Of a DNA stretch of 64,000 bases, positions 33,060 through 44,367 are shown piece by piece. The translations under genes and the position numbers were made by a program. Position 1 is the first letter of the stretch; each line of letters opens with the position of its first letter. The notes beneath the pieces were generated by a model. It saw nothing but the letters and a program-made list of their open reading frames with translations, was not told the origin of the DNA and ran no database searches. The DNA comes from Nothopassalora personata (lineage: Eukaryota; Ascomycota; Dothideomycetes; Mycosphaerellales; Mycosphaerellaceae). Location of the stretch: assembly GCA_033816765.1 (NCBI GenBank), contig CM066294.1:2232001-2296000 (forward strand). Direction: 5' to 3'.

Positions 33060-33671
33060 CTAGTAGAATGTCGGTCCATGCTCGTCCTCTGGGCATGGTA
33101 TGCTGGTCGGGTACCTGGTATACACCGCAGTGCCGGCAGTTGGGTATGTGGTAGTGCTCATGGTCATGTTCCACGGCCCATAGCTGGTAAATGCGCCCCT
33201 GAAGCTTGAGCTGTAGGTAGAGCTTGAGCTGGCGAAGGAGGATGACTGCACAGCTGTGGCGTACGCTGGAGCTGGCACTGTGTAATAAACAGTCTCGGTT
33301 GATGCAAGGGTGGTGGTCGCTGTCGCTGTCGACTCTGGTACATTGGAGATGATGACTGGCAGAGGCGACATGGTGACGGTGTGTGAGAAGGCTGGCATCT
33401 CAGTGTTCGGGGCTGTGATGGTCGTGGTCTGTGTTTCGGCGATGCTGCCTTTGCTCGGCGACGCGGTCACTGTCACTGTCTGTGCCTTCGAGGTGGATGT
33501 GCTTGACGAGGGTACCGTCTCTGCTGGCGGAGAGTCGATCGAACTTGAGGGACCGCCGACATCGACGACTTTGTATGTCGCCGCGGGTCTTGGATTCGGT
33601 AGTGCTGTTGCGCCGAGTGCGAAGCAGGCTGTCGCGAGGATGGTCGATATCGAGAAGCGCATTGCGAGCAT
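33060..33671 (-). CDS. secreted Ser/Thr-rich protein
   Basis: A 203-aa frame. MLAMRFSISTILATACFALG is a signal peptide, with cleavage likely after ATA-LP. The mature part is about one third Ser and Thr, with runs such as SSSTSTSK and FASSSSTYSSSF, repeated TVTVT and TTTIT strands, and a Tyr-containing C-terminus. This is typical of heavily O-mannosylated cell-wall or surface proteins. There is no C-terminal hydrophobic tail, so a GPI anchor is not indicated. An ATG three codons downstream is an equally good start. Confidence 0.65.
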   Translation of the reverse strand: MLAMRFSISTILATACFALGATALPNPRPAATYKVVDVGGPSSSIDSPPAETVPSSSTSTSKAQTVTVTASPSKGSIAETQTTTITAPNTEMPAFSHTVTMSPLPVIISNVPESTATATTTLASTETVYYTVPAPAYATAVQSSSFASSSSTYSSSFRGAFTSYGPWNMTMSTTTYPTAGTAVYTRYPTSIPCPEDEHGPTFY

Positions 33672-34521
33672 CAGCTCGGATGCTGTTCTTCTGTTGTGTG
33701 CTCTCTGCTCTCGTTTGCTGTTACGTCAATCTATTGAATGTCTGGTTTTGGAGATTGCTACGGTATCTCGATCTGATTGTCAAGGAGGATTGAGAGATGG
33801 TTGCGCAAGAAGTGCAGGACTGCAGGATTGCTTGCAGGGAACACTTAGCCTTGTAGGGCAGAATACATAACGCTCATGCGTATAGCCATTTTTACGCATG
33901 TGAAGAGGCTGGGTGAATCTGGATCGTGGTATCGTGAAGTGCGCGTCGCGAGGTTGGGGAATTGAAAGACGTGGCTGGGATCACCGACTGATTGGCTCGG
34001 AGGGCGGCCGAAGCGCGCTAACGGAATGCGGCGAAGGTGAGCCGGAGGGTAAAAGCGGCCCACCTCCGCTGCTTGGCGTAGCTTCAAGGCTGCTTTGAAT
34101 AGCGAGATAGTGAGACAATTGAGACACATTTCTTCCAGCCTTGGACGACGCAGAATCAGTCGACCCAGATGTTCTGTACGTGCTCAATCGAAAAGTGATC
34201 ATACCGCTCCTCGACGTTGAACTTGGTTGTAATTCAATGTGCCGTTGGACCTTGTGACCATCGGTGACTAAGCGCTATGTACGTGCAACCAGGAAGACGT
34301 TGCTTCTCAGTGTTGACCAGCGTACATACGATCAAGCATCGAAGCAAAGCTCAATAAGCCTCTTTCGCCACCCGAGGCTTAAAGCATCGTTCATACAATT
34401 TGCGTGGTTCCTGGTGCATGATCGCTTCCGCATGTGTCTCGCTTGCAGAAGCGATGATTCGCATAAAGGCCTTGGTCACTTGCGACCCTTAGTATCAGCG
34501 CGGTAGCTCCATCAGCCTCAA
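33672..34521. other. intergenic region
   Basis: Short overlapping frames only. No domain recognised. Confidence 0.5.
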
Positions 34522-35417
34522 CTACTCCAGAGTCCTCGCGCTCTGTAGAATCGTCCTCAATAGCTCCGCAGGACTATATCCCGCCTTCGCCGCCGCCAAC
34601 GCCGTCAGACTCGGCTGATCATCTCTGCCCGGTCTTCCCGGAGCAGTCATATCCGACTTCATGTTGACATCAAACAGTGCGTACGGACTGTCTTCACCTT
34701 TTGTCCGCCGTCTGACATCGATCCTGATGGGCGCCGTGACCTTTAGTAGCTCTGCTACAGCTTGACATTCCGCCAGAGCTTGCATCATGGCAGGTGATCG
34801 GAAAGCTGTCGCAGTGTCGATGGCTTTCGAGTTCGAGGTGATAGCGACTGTGCCGTTGTAGGGTACGATACCATCTTGGTGGTTAAACCGGATAACGAAT
34901 GGGAGTGGCCAGTATAAGGGCTTTTCGCAGGATGGTGGCATAATGGTAACGGTGCCTTCTGTTCCTGACAGAAACTCTTCGATGACGGTTTTGTTTCGTC
35001 CAAGGCTTTCCACGTGCATCGACAGGCCTGAAAAAGTGCGGCAGACTTTGACGCCTTGGCTGCCGCGGCCACGGATCGGCTTTGCAACGACTGGAAGGCT
35101 CAAACCGTGGTCTCTGAGCAGATTCTCCAGGTTACTGGCGTTAGGTGCAAGAAAAGCCTTTGACATTGTTGCGGTGCGGCGATTCCGAAGCACGTCGTTC
35201 ATATAGTTCTTGTCGTCGTATGCTTCTAAAAATTGGGGAGGCTAGCCAACTGTCCCTAGGTCTGAAGCATATTTCTCAAGATGTCTCGAGGTCTGCAGAG
35301 GATGATTTGCGACCAGGATCGTGTTTGCCCATAGATGCGTCGCGCCAGCTTTGACGGCTGCGAGGATGCCCTTTTCAGTATCTGGATAGCACCAGCCGTG
35401 CCGCAACAGTTCGTGGA
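34522..35417 (-). pseudogene. ATP-grasp-like protein with in-frame TAG
   Basis: The minus frame reads ELLRHGWCYPDTEKGILAA from about 35,414, then WANTILVANHPLQTS, DLGTVG, a TAG stop (35,244-35,242), PPQFLEAYDDKNYMNDVLR and PVVAKPIRGRGSQGVKVC. It continues to the natural stop at 34,522, including IRIDVRRRT and FDVNMKSDM near the metal-binding end. The order fits an ATP-grasp ligase-like fold. The TAG falls where a Gln fits (CAG to TAG, a CpA to TpA change). The 227-codon part after the stop is intact and could start at 35,202. Sequence upstream of 35,417 loses the frame, so the N-terminus is also damaged. Confidence 0.6.
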
Positions 35418-36162
35418 GTCGTAACGGTTATCTGGCATTGCTCGCACAAGACGTATGCTATATCGGCTCCAGAATCTTGGCATCCTGCACGCCTGGTCAG
35501 TAGGTAGAGGCCTTGCTATGACTATGTTGAGCATGCATCCCGGGTTCTGCGGCTTGCGAACACCATGGATGACGGGTGGCTTGATTGCTTGATGTAAGAC
35601 AGCTACTGGCATGGCTTTCGATGGTAAAAGTTGCGCCGTCTGAGCAGCGGCCGTATTGCCAACTCCGGTCGCAGACACCGCCAAATGAACGGTGAAAGGC
35701 CGACACACGTCACCTAGCGATTTCATAAGACATTGGTAAGAATACAGAGAGATGAGGTGTCAATAGAATTTCGTGATTGTTGCAGTGTTGTTCGATGGTC
35801 GAGTACTGCGAGGTGGATCTGTTCGGCCGGAAAGAGCTCAGAACCGCGGCTTCCTCGGTTTCTCGTATCGAGATGCAGCAGCTGCTGCCCAGTAGCGATA
35901 TGCCTGGACCAGCGGAAGAGGTCACAGGAATGGGCTCCGAGGCCTTCGATGCTATGGGGACGCAGATTATGGAAGCCAGATGTCCGTCGTGCCATGAGAA
36001 CTGCATGCGATGTTGGAACCTCCGAACCGATGGCGCAGATCGGCACTATCCTTCGCATGACTGGACATCGATAAACTTGCGGTCAAGCTCGTCGCCTTGT
36101 ACCTGAGTGGCCCTGTATGGATCGCGCGTTGATCCTTGGTAGGATTGTTCATCAGGAGAGAA
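35418..36162. other. probable decayed 5' part of the ATP-grasp locus
   Basis: Overlapping frames on both strands with no clean domain. It probably includes decayed N-terminal coding sequence of the ATP-grasp-like gene, but I could not place it. Confidence 0.35.
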
Positions 36163-36780
36163 CTACTCCCCCTTACCACCACTGACCGCGACCTGTAGCA
36201 ACAAGAATAGTCCAATTGCCCACCAATACCTCATGTATGTTAGCACATCCATTTGTATCTTTGCCATAATATGTACATACTTCTGCAAGAAAGTCTTCTC
36301 CGGCTCCTTGCCCTCGACAGTGCCGTCTTCGCTGACAACAATCGGCTTGTTCAACTGTGGTGTCGGTCCTGGTCTAATCTTCACCACTTCCACCGCGAGG
36401 CTATCACCTTTCTTGGCTACTGTGACCGCGCTGCTCGCCTTGAAGCCAACGTGGTATAGCTCGCCATTCGGGCGGACATGCAGCTGTATCTTCTGGCTCT
36501 TCTCGGGCGCAAAGTTTGATGCTGATGTGGCGATGCCGGACCATTGGCCTGATGGGTGATAGAAACCGACTCGAACTATGTCATCGTCTCTTGGTATTGT
36601 GGGCGCGCTATGGCTTTTGATCGAAGCATCGGTCGAGTTGAAGGCTACTTTGGCGAGCGTCTGCGGCTTCGATGCGGAAAGCGGCCATGCGAATATGTCG
36701 ATACTGTGCTGCTGTTCGGCGGCGATCACCACGGACGCAAAGAAAGTCAGCGCAAGGCTGAGGCATAGCTGGAGCTTCAT
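36163..36780 (-). CDS. ER membrane protein complex subunit 10-like
   Basis: The EMC inserts tail-anchored and multipass proteins in the ER. The product has a signal peptide (MKLQLCLSLALTFFASVVIA), a luminal beta-rich domain (VRVGFYHPSGQWSGIAT, KIQLHVRPNGELYHVGFKA) and a C-terminal membrane segment after EKTFLQKYWWAIGLFLLLQV. A 51-bp intron (36,280-36,230) is a multiple of three, so the frame reads through it. Removing it joins FLQK to YWWAIG as in relatives. The mature product is 188 aa. The EMC10 assignment rests on the overall layout and the conserved C-terminus. It diverges from the FGGY kinase gene. Confidence 0.75.
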   Translation of the reverse strand: MKLQLCLSLALTFFASVVIAAEQQHSIDIFAWPLSASKPQTLAKVAFNSTDASIKSHSAPTIPRDDDIVRVGFYHPSGQWSGIATSASNFAPEKSQKIQLHVRPNGELYHVGFKASSAVTVAKKGDSLAVEVVKIRPGPTPQLNKPIVVSEDGTVEGKEPEKTFLQKYVHIMAKIQMDVLTYMRYWWAIGLFLLLQVAVSGGKGE

Positions 36781-37354
36781 ACTGGAATGTGGTGCTGGTG
36801 ATAGCAGTCGAGGTGCACGAGAGCTACACTACAATGTACTGTATTGCCAAGCCATTCACTTCGAGCTCTTCCGCGGGGCAACCGTGCGCTGTCTCGTGAA
36901 GAGCGGTTTCGGACCATCACCGCCTTCGATCTTTTACACTGACAAGACATTCCTTGAACACGATTAAGGCATCGTTACGAGGCTCGAACGAGATCTCGCA
37001 TCGAATGTCGGTGAAGTACTCGCCCTACCAGATTCACTGAACGCCCTTAGTTTCGCCGAACAACCCCAATCTCTCCAGAGTCGCGAGCTCCCCGCAAGAT
37101 CCACAATTGACGTCGAGTTGAATCTCATTGACTTTTCATCGCGGTGAGAGACGAACTGCTATCGAGGCTCAACATTTCTGTCTGATAGAAGCATTAATCT
37201 CGCGTCGGTCGTTTCCTCCTTTCTTAGATCCTACTCACATCATCTCTCGCAAGCTCATCCAAGCCTCAATCTTACAGCTGCCCCACGTCGTGTAACGACA
37301 CACAAGGAACCCCTCCACAGGCATTGGACATAACAAAAAGACAGCTTGCCCAGC
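36781..37354. promoter_or_regulatory. divergent promoter region, EMC10-like / FGGY kinase
   Basis: 574 bases between two divergent start codons with no coding signal, so it should contain both promoters. No specific motif is claimed. Confidence 0.45.
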
Positions 37355-39317
37355 ATGGCTACGAATATGCCATACCGCAACCCTCAGCGGTCGCAGTCTA
37401 GACAAATGTCTGTCGACCCTCACAATGAGCTCAACCCGGAGAAGAACCACTACATCGGCATTGATGTCGGTACCGGAAGTGCGCGAGCATGTATTATGAA
37501 CGATAAGGGAGATATCGTTGGCCTTGCGAGTGAGAACATTGGCCTGTGGCAGCTAGAGACTGGATACTACGTATGTACCAACGACCCAGCATGAAATGGT
37601 GTTCCTGTCGCTTGCAAGTGCTCACGTGAAACAGGAGCAATCCACCACGAACATATGGAAATGCATTTGCAACTCGATCCAGCGAGCAATGTCCCAGCAC
37701 AACATCGATCCCAATTCGATCCGTGGTCTCGGTTTTGACGCAACCTGCTCTCTCACAGTCTTCCGGGAAGACACGGACGAGCCAGTAGCAGTCACCGGCC
37801 CAAAGTTTGACAACGCAGACGGCAACGATCGCAATGTCATCCTATGGCTCGACCACCGACCTGTTGAAGAGACAAAGAAGATCAATGCTACAAACCACAA
37901 TCTATTAAGATATGTTGGTGGGCAGATGAGCATCGAGATGGAGATCCCGAAGGTGCTGTGGTTAAAGAACAACATGCCAAAAGAGCTATTCGACAAGTGC
38001 AAGTTCTACGACTTGGGCGATGCTCTCACACACATGGCTACTGGCAGCGAGACCAGGAGCTTCTGCAGTGTCGTCTGCAAGCAAGGATATGTCCCAGTTG
38101 GTGTGGACGGCAGTGTCAAAGGCTGGCAAGAGGACTTCCTCACAGAGATTGGATTGAAGGATCTTTGCGAGGACAACTTCAAGCGCATGGGTGGCGTCAA
38201 CGGGGTGGTACTCGCTTCCAGGTCGCTTTACGATTAGAATGAATCGCTGACCAAATTGCAGAACGGCCGGTACCTCACCGCTGGTGAGCTGATTGGTACT
38301 CTCTCCGAAAAGGCTGGCAGTGACATGGGCCTGCCCGCAGGCATTGCAGTTGGCAGCGGTGTAATTGATGCCTACGCTGGCTGGATTGGTACTGTTGGTG
38401 CAAAGGTCAACCTTTCTGGCGATCACCTCGACTCCTCAACCCCCAAGAACGACGTCTCGCAAGCTTTCACCCGCCTAGCAGCCGTAGCAGGAACTTCGAC
38501 CTGCCATCTCGCCATGTCGAAAGAACCAGTCTTCGTGAACGGCGTCTGGGGTCCATACCGAGATGTTCTGATCCCAGACTACTGGCTGGCCGAAGGTGGT
38601 CAATCCGCAACCGGCGAGCTCCTCAAACACGTCGTGGAGACTCACCCAGCCTTCCAAGAGGCCATGTCCGTCGCCGAGACCTTCAACGCCAACATTTACG
38701 ACTACCTAAACGAACACCTCACGGAGATGCAACAACGCGAAGGTGCTCCAGCGATCTCTTACCTTGGTCGTCACTTCTTCTTCTACGGCGACCTCTTCGG
38801 AAACCGCTCTCCCGTTGCAGACCCAGACATGAAGGGCTCGGTCGTCGGCCTCTCATCGGACAAATCCATTGATGGCCTGGCGCTGTACTACTACGGCACA
38901 ATGGAATTCATCGCACTGCAAACGCACCAGATCATCGAGCAGATGAACAAAGCCGGCCACATTATCTCCTCAATTTTCATGTCTGGCTCACAATGCCAGA
39001 ACCCAATCCTGATGTCGCTCATGGCGACCGCATGCAACATGCCGGTCCTGATCCCACGATACGTCCACGCCGCTGTCGTACACGGAGCGGCTATGCTAGG
39101 TGCCAAAGCTGCCAGCACAGACAAGGATGGAAAGAGCGAGCCGCTGTGGGATATCATGGATCGTATGAGCAAGCCTGGTAAGGCTGTATATCCCAACAAG
39201 GATGAAGGGGAGAAGAAGCTGCTGCAGGCTAAGTACAAGGTTTTCCTGGAGCAGTGTGAGCAGCAGCGGGCTTATAGGAAGGACATCGATGCGGCTGTGG
39301 AGGGGTGGAAGAGGTGA
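37355..39317 (+). CDS. FGGY-family carbohydrate kinase (ribulokinase-like)
   Basis: Exons 37355-37570, 37635-38204 and 38262-39317 (64- and 57-bp introns) encode 613 aa. The kinase phosphorylates a sugar or polyol with ATP. The N-terminal phosphate loop is HYIGIDVGTGSARACIMND. Next come RGLGFDATCSL, the FGGY_N core ILWLDHRPVEET, and the second domain with GLPAGIAVGSGVIDAYAGW. The signature around GHIISSIFMSGSQCQNPILM marks the C-terminal FGGY domain, and IPRYVHAAVVHGAAMLGA follows. It resembles the YDR109C/FGGY D-ribulokinase-type group rather than glycerol kinases. The exact sugar is not certain. Confidence 0.92.
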
Positions 39318-39681
39318 ATGATTATGATGCGGTGTGGGAAAGAGAATCGGGCTTCAATACGAGATAAGCTTGGATAGAGATAGATGATGCTACGAGACTC
39401 GGAACAGTCCCCTGAACTTCATCGTCCTCCTTTTTCAAATCCACCCCATGTCCCACGCTCCAGTCATGAACAATGTAGTCATCACTATCGCAGCAATTCC
39501 CGGATCATTAGTGCATCTTGGCGGACTTTACTGTTGCGCTCGCTCGTGAGTCTAGGTGATGCATACGACGATCGAGAGATATCCTCGACATGCCATGTTT
39601 CCAACCCTAGCTGACTAATAATACACCCCGACCTTGACCACAGACTCGTGAAACGGCCTCTCATGGGACAACAAGCACAAT
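39318..39681. other. intergenic region
   Basis: Spacer between the FGGY kinase gene and the CDK11-like gene. No coding signal. Confidence 0.6.
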
Positions 39682-41153
39682 ATGCCATCTCGCTGGGCCG
39701 ACACAGAGGAAGATGCGGCGGAGGATGCGCGGAGGAAAGCCGAGAAGGAAGAGAAGAAGCGAGGGAAAGCAGAGAAGCAGAGGAAAGCAGAAGAAGCACA
39801 ACGCGCAGCGGCCGCACAAACCAATGGGCATGCTCGAGGAGACGACGGCGAGCGACCGAGTAAGCGGAGGCGACTGTCGCAGGAGGGTCGCGAGGACGTG
39901 GATACCATCGCCGAAGCCCCGGAGAGGAAGCTGCTACGGTTCAACGCGCCCACATGGCAACCATGCCGCTCGGTAGAACGATTCGACCGACTGAACCACA
40001 TCGAAGAAGGCAGTTACGGCTACGTGTCACGAGCGAGAGAAGAAGCAACCGGCGAGATTGTGGCAATCAAGAAGCTGAAGCTCAATCCCGCTACAGATGG
40101 TGGCTTCTCAGTCACAGCCCTGCGCGAGATACAGTGCCTCAAGGCCGTGAAGCACCGACACATCGTGGGTCTACGCGAGGTCGTCGCAGGACAGGGAGAC
40201 GATCGAAACGATGTATACCTCGTCATGGACTTTCTCGAGCATGACCTCAAGACGCTTCAGGAAGAGATGGAAGAACCATTCTCGCCATCGGAGGTCAAGA
40301 CACTCCTCCTGCAGCTGGCGAGTGCAGTCGAGTTCCTACACGACCACTGGATCCTGCATCGAGATCTCAAGACGAGCAACATCCTTATGAACAATCGCGG
40401 CGAGATCAAGCTGGCAGACTTCGGCATGGCGCGATTCTGCGGCGATCCTCCTCCCCAGAATCTCACTCAGCTGGTCGTGACGTTGTGGTATCGCTCGCCA
40501 GAGCTGCTGCTGGGAGCCACAACGTACGATGCAGCAATCGACATGTGGAGCATTGGCTGTATCTTCGGCGAGCTGCTAACGAAACATCCTTTGCTGCAAG
40601 GCAAGAACGAGGTCGACCAACTAAGCAAGGTGAGTCGCGCACCCAGTCTGCTGTACAGTGGACTGGAGAGAACAGCTGCGATGTGTGTACTATTTCATTG
40701 ACGTTGTACATACAGACGTTCGAGCTCTGTGGCATCCCAACCGAGGAGACCTGGCCCGGCTTCAAACGATTACCGAACGCGCGATCAATGCGTCTTCCGT
40801 CGAACACCAAATCTGCTCAAGGCTCCATCATACGATCCAAGTTCCCCACGTTGACGAACGGTGGAGCAAGTCTGATGAACAGCCTGCTGAGCCTCGATCC
40901 AGCCAAGCGACCGAGTGCCAAGGTGATGCTGGAAAATGCCTACTTTCGCGAAGATCCGCGACCGAAACCGACCTCAATGTTTCCGACATTCCCGTCGAAG
41001 GCTGGCCAGGAGAAGAGGAAGCGACGTGCAAGTCCTAATGCGCCGATACGTGGTGCTGCGCCAGGTCTACAAGGCGACGTGGACTTTAACTCTATTTTCA
41101 AGGGCCGCGAGCAAGAAGAGAAGGGAGGTGGCTTTCAGCTCAAGCTCGTGTGA
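39682..41153 (+). CDS. CDK11/PITSLRE-like cyclin-dependent kinase
   Basis: Exons 39682-40629 and 40716-41153 (86-bp intron) give 461 aa. A Lys/Glu/Arg-rich N-terminus, predicted helical, precedes the kinase domain: glycine loop HIEEGSYGYVSRA, VAIKKLKL, the cyclin-binding helix GFSVTALREIQC (PITSLRE position), WILHRDLKTSNILM, KLADFGMARF, and TLWYRSPELLLG in the activation segment. The splice joins EVDQLSK to TFELCGIPTEETWPGF. The C-terminus ends FKGREQEEKGGGFQLKLV, typical of fungal CDK11-like kinases. A role in transcription, splicing or mitosis is known for the family. All catalytic residues are present. Confidence 0.93.
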
Positions 41154-41360
41154 TGGCCGTGCCAAGAATTTGGTGCCTCAGCTTCTGCGAAAGGCTGAAA
41201 CATCATATCAGTAACATGCCGTCGAAATGCTATTACATACAGTAGGCGGCTGTAGCCGCACGGTTGTGGTGGTGACTGCGAGAAAATGCGACAATCCTAC
41301 CGATCTGCAACTTGCTCATGAACCACTTTTTCACGGGGATCAAAGAATACATCCGCTAAC

Positions 41361-42092
41361 ATGAATCAAAGCCAAGCAACCATGCAGAGCTATACGACTT
41401 TCGACACGCCATGCCATCTCCTCACCATCCCACCAGAGTTGCGCAATGCGATTTACGAGCACACATTCGATTGCCCGACAAACAGCGAGGTCGAGCTTCG
41501 TACTGCGACACCGCCGAGCAAGTCTTTGGTCCTCACCTGCCGCGATGTACACAATGAAACGGCAAGAATGTACAGAACATTCTACCGCCGCTACTGGACC
41601 ACGACACGTTTTATCATCGCCGGTGACAATCCCGACCTGAGTTTGAACGGAGGCGAAATCCTCAGACTGGACCCAGAAGCGCTACAACACATCACCTGTC
41701 TCAAAATCTCTTGCCTATGCAACCAAGACCTCGTAGGCACATGGCGGTGGTACGTCAGTGCCTCATTCACACTCTCGGAACAAGGCCACTGGACCTGGAA
41801 ACGCAAGCTGGGCAGGGAGAACAACTTCCGGACCTTGGCGGCTTCCCAATATATCCGGACCGTACCACGCGAAGGCGGTGATGCGACTTGGCCCTTGTAT
41901 CAGTCCCAAGATGAGGTCGCCGGATGGGGATGGTATTCTAGATGGCACAAGGAGGATGTGTATGCTGTTGAGGGGAAAACCGTGGGGATGAAAGAGCAGA
42001 TTTTGGCGTTGATGAGGGCTGTGAGGAGATCGGTTGCGGTGTGGAAGGAGATTAATGGACATTCGCGTAGACTGGCGGGTGGTGAGAGATGA
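41361..42092 (+). CDS. 2EXR-like hypothetical protein
   Basis: A 243-aa intact frame. LLTIPPELRNAIYEHTFDC, followed by SLVLTCRDVHNETARMYRTFY, is the F-box-like 2EXR signature seen in large families in Dothideomycetes and other ascomycetes. The rest has aromatic-rich segments (GTWRWYVSASFTL, WGWYSRWHKEDVY). Members are mostly uncharacterised; an adaptor role in ubiquitin ligases is sometimes proposed. A second ATG seven codons downstream is an alternative start. Confidence 0.65.
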   Translation: MNQSQATMQSYTTFDTPCHLLTIPPELRNAIYEHTFDCPTNSEVELRTATPPSKSLVLTCRDVHNETARMYRTFYRRYWTTTRFIIAGDNPDLSLNGGEILRLDPEALQHITCLKISCLCNQDLVGTWRWYVSASFTLSEQGHWTWKRKLGRENNFRTLAASQYIRTVPREGGDATWPLYQSQDEVAGWGWYSRWHKEDVYAVEGKTVGMKEQILALMRAVRRSVAVWKEINGHSRRLAGGER

Positions 42093-42427
42093 AACAGCTT
42101 GGCAGCGTTGCACGGCCAGTCAATATTGACTGGACGCCATCCAGATATTCTGGAACATATCTTGATGTTACGCTAAACTTTCGACGACCCTGGGCTATGA
42201 AGCTGCAGCTCACCTCTGTCGGACTAGTGACTACATCTTGCTTGGCATCATCGACACAAGGGTGACTGCGGCATCGAAGACTTCTACAACATGGCAATGT
42301 AACAATGTCGATCCTTGGAAGCTCAGCGCACTATAAAGACATGGAGGTCGCCATATTCGCCAATGAGCGCCCATCTCACTCAGAGAAATTCACGTTGAAG
42401 ACAACCAGCCGCTTCACCACAGACATC
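42093..42427. other. intergenic region
   Basis: No coding signal upstream of the alginate-lyase-like fragment. Confidence 0.5.
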
Positions 42428-42680
42428 ATGCTCTGCAAAACTACCCTCACCCTCACCTCACCCTTCGCCCTCAACACCTCCTCCGCTCCAGCCGGCACCT
42501 TCAACCTCACAAAGTGGACTCTGCAACTCCCCACCGGCACCATAAAAAACAACCCAGACCAAATCTCCTCTCAACTCCGAGGCTGCAACGGCTACCAAGA
42601 CCCCGGCCACGAATCTTTCTTCACGGAATTCGTTGCCTGGGTGTGCCCGAAAGAACCTATAAGTGAGGCATTGATCACTA
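42428..42680 (+). pseudogene. alginate-lyase-like (PL7) N-terminal fragment
   Basis: From ATG 42428, GTFNLTKWTLQLPTGTIKNN and QLRGCNGYQDPGHESFFTE match the opening strands of fungal PL7/PL20 polysaccharide lyases (F-x-L-x-x-W-x-L-Q-L-P-T-G). After FFTE the expected GDGALVM strand and the catalytic core are absent, and the frame runs into unrelated sequence to 42,805. It is a truncated relic. I saw no further pieces downstream. Confidence 0.55.
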
Positions 42681-42933
42681 CGCTGCGTACATCCGGGCCC
42701 CGGCCCCCAAGCTATAATACTATCCCGCCACGGCTGCTGCTGGCGAAGCTCCACTCACTCCCGAGTTTCAGCTGGCTTTGTGCACTGTCGTGTGCGCTCA
42801 ACTAAGCCATGACTATTACCAGGAGCGATGGAGAGTTTAAGCGTTTGGCAGGAGGTCTCAATTCCCTCTTGTACGATTCTCTTCTCTTTCGCCACAGAAC
42901 TCCTCACACGCACACTACAGAAAATTCGCTACG

Positions 42934-43792
42934 ATGACCATCGATCAGATTGAGTTCGCGGCCGGCCGGGATGTCATCCTCGTCATCCTTGAAGGACAAG
43001 GAGAGTGGCGCTTGCGGATATCGCCTGCCGTTTCCCAGGGCCACCTCACCAGTGTTCAAAGCCCTGCTGGATCTTCAATTTCGCGAAGGGTCAGCACACT
43101 CGATCCACCAGCAAGCCAGTCGAGATAGCACTTCCAGACGACGAGTACCGTTCTCTCAGAACGATGTGTGACTTTCTACTACATCATTATTCAGGAGAGT
43201 GTCGATTGTTACTTCCTAATACGAAAGCTGTTCTCCATTACGCTGAGATCGTGAACAAGTACGACTGCAGCGGAGCTCTGACTTGGGCGTCACGAGGCCG
43301 AGTGCTGCAGTGGAGCAGCGAGCACGAGCATCGTATAGATATGCGGAGAACCTCTGGCGCATGGTCCAGGCTTCATTTCTCTCGCGCGACTCGCACAGCT
43401 TCCGCAAGCTTACGCAGCAGATCATCATGATCATGCACGGCAAGCTGTCATTTCTTCGCTCGACTGATTGTCTCGTCGATGCCCGAGTACTCGCTCAGAT
43501 CAAAGTCAGAAAAACATTATACACAGATGCCATTGACGAGAAGCACACAAACGCACACGGCGAGCTCATTCATACGGCCATTTCGGCGGGGAAATGTAAT
43601 GACTGCGATCGCCATGATTACGACGGATTCCTCTCTGCCATTGCAAGGCCACTCTGGGCTGAAGCGTGGCCATCGACATTTGGAAGAACGGACCAAGCCA
43701 CCCTCAAAGAAGCTGTGACTGTCATACATGGGCTTGACAACTATCATCTCTCATGCTGCAAGCGGCAGACATTCACAGCACAAGTAAGGTGA
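42934..43792 (+). pseudogene. BTB/POZ-domain protein pseudogene
   Basis: Segments of one protein lie in successive frames: FAAGRDVILVILE (42,955), RATSPVFKALLDLQFREG (about 43,040), PVEIALPDDEYRSLRTMCDF (about 43,118), HYAEIVNKYDCSGALTW (about 43,236) and YRYAENLWRMVQASFLSRDS (about 43,330) to the end at 43,792. The order matches a fungal BTB domain (strand B1, the SPVF helix, the LPDDE strand, the NKYDC helix) followed by a C-terminal domain. At least three frame changes without space for introns make it a pseudogene. Confidence 0.65.
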
Positions 43793-44367
43793 TGGCCAAT
43801 ATGAATCACTCTACTGTTGCCTGTGCGCTTCTTGCGGCGGGTATAGTGAAGCAGAAAAGCAGCCGAGCAACGCGAAAGAATGTTGCATGACCTCTGGCGC
43901 CCAAATAAGCGCTCGCATCACGACGTCTTTGCTATGTATGCATACGTCCCACGATGATCAGCAGGTCCCTGGTTGGCCGAGCCATGTACGCTTGGCAGAA
44001 GCGCTCGAAGGGTATCTCCCGCCATGGAGGATTCGGGACACTGGAGCACGTCGGATTATACTGCCGACCATTTCTAAAAATTCTGGGTCATACACGTAAG
44101 ACTTAGCGTACAGCGATAAGCCATCCGAGGCAACATCTTTCCAAGCAGGTACCATATGCAGGCCGTGTGTCGATGCCTAACGATCCCTCGCTCTCCGCTC
44201 CCGCACGGGTGCCTGACGATCGTTGCCGCCTACACGACTTTTTGCTCGCATTCGTTTAGTCCTGCGACGCAAGGCCCACTTCATCTGAAGACTTTGTAGC
44301 AACTCACTTTCTGCCGACCACAAAACACCACAAAAGACTTACTGCTGATTATCCCCAAATCAGAACT
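43793..44367. other. intergenic region
   Basis: No supportable gene. Probable promoter of the hydrolase. Confidence 0.5.
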
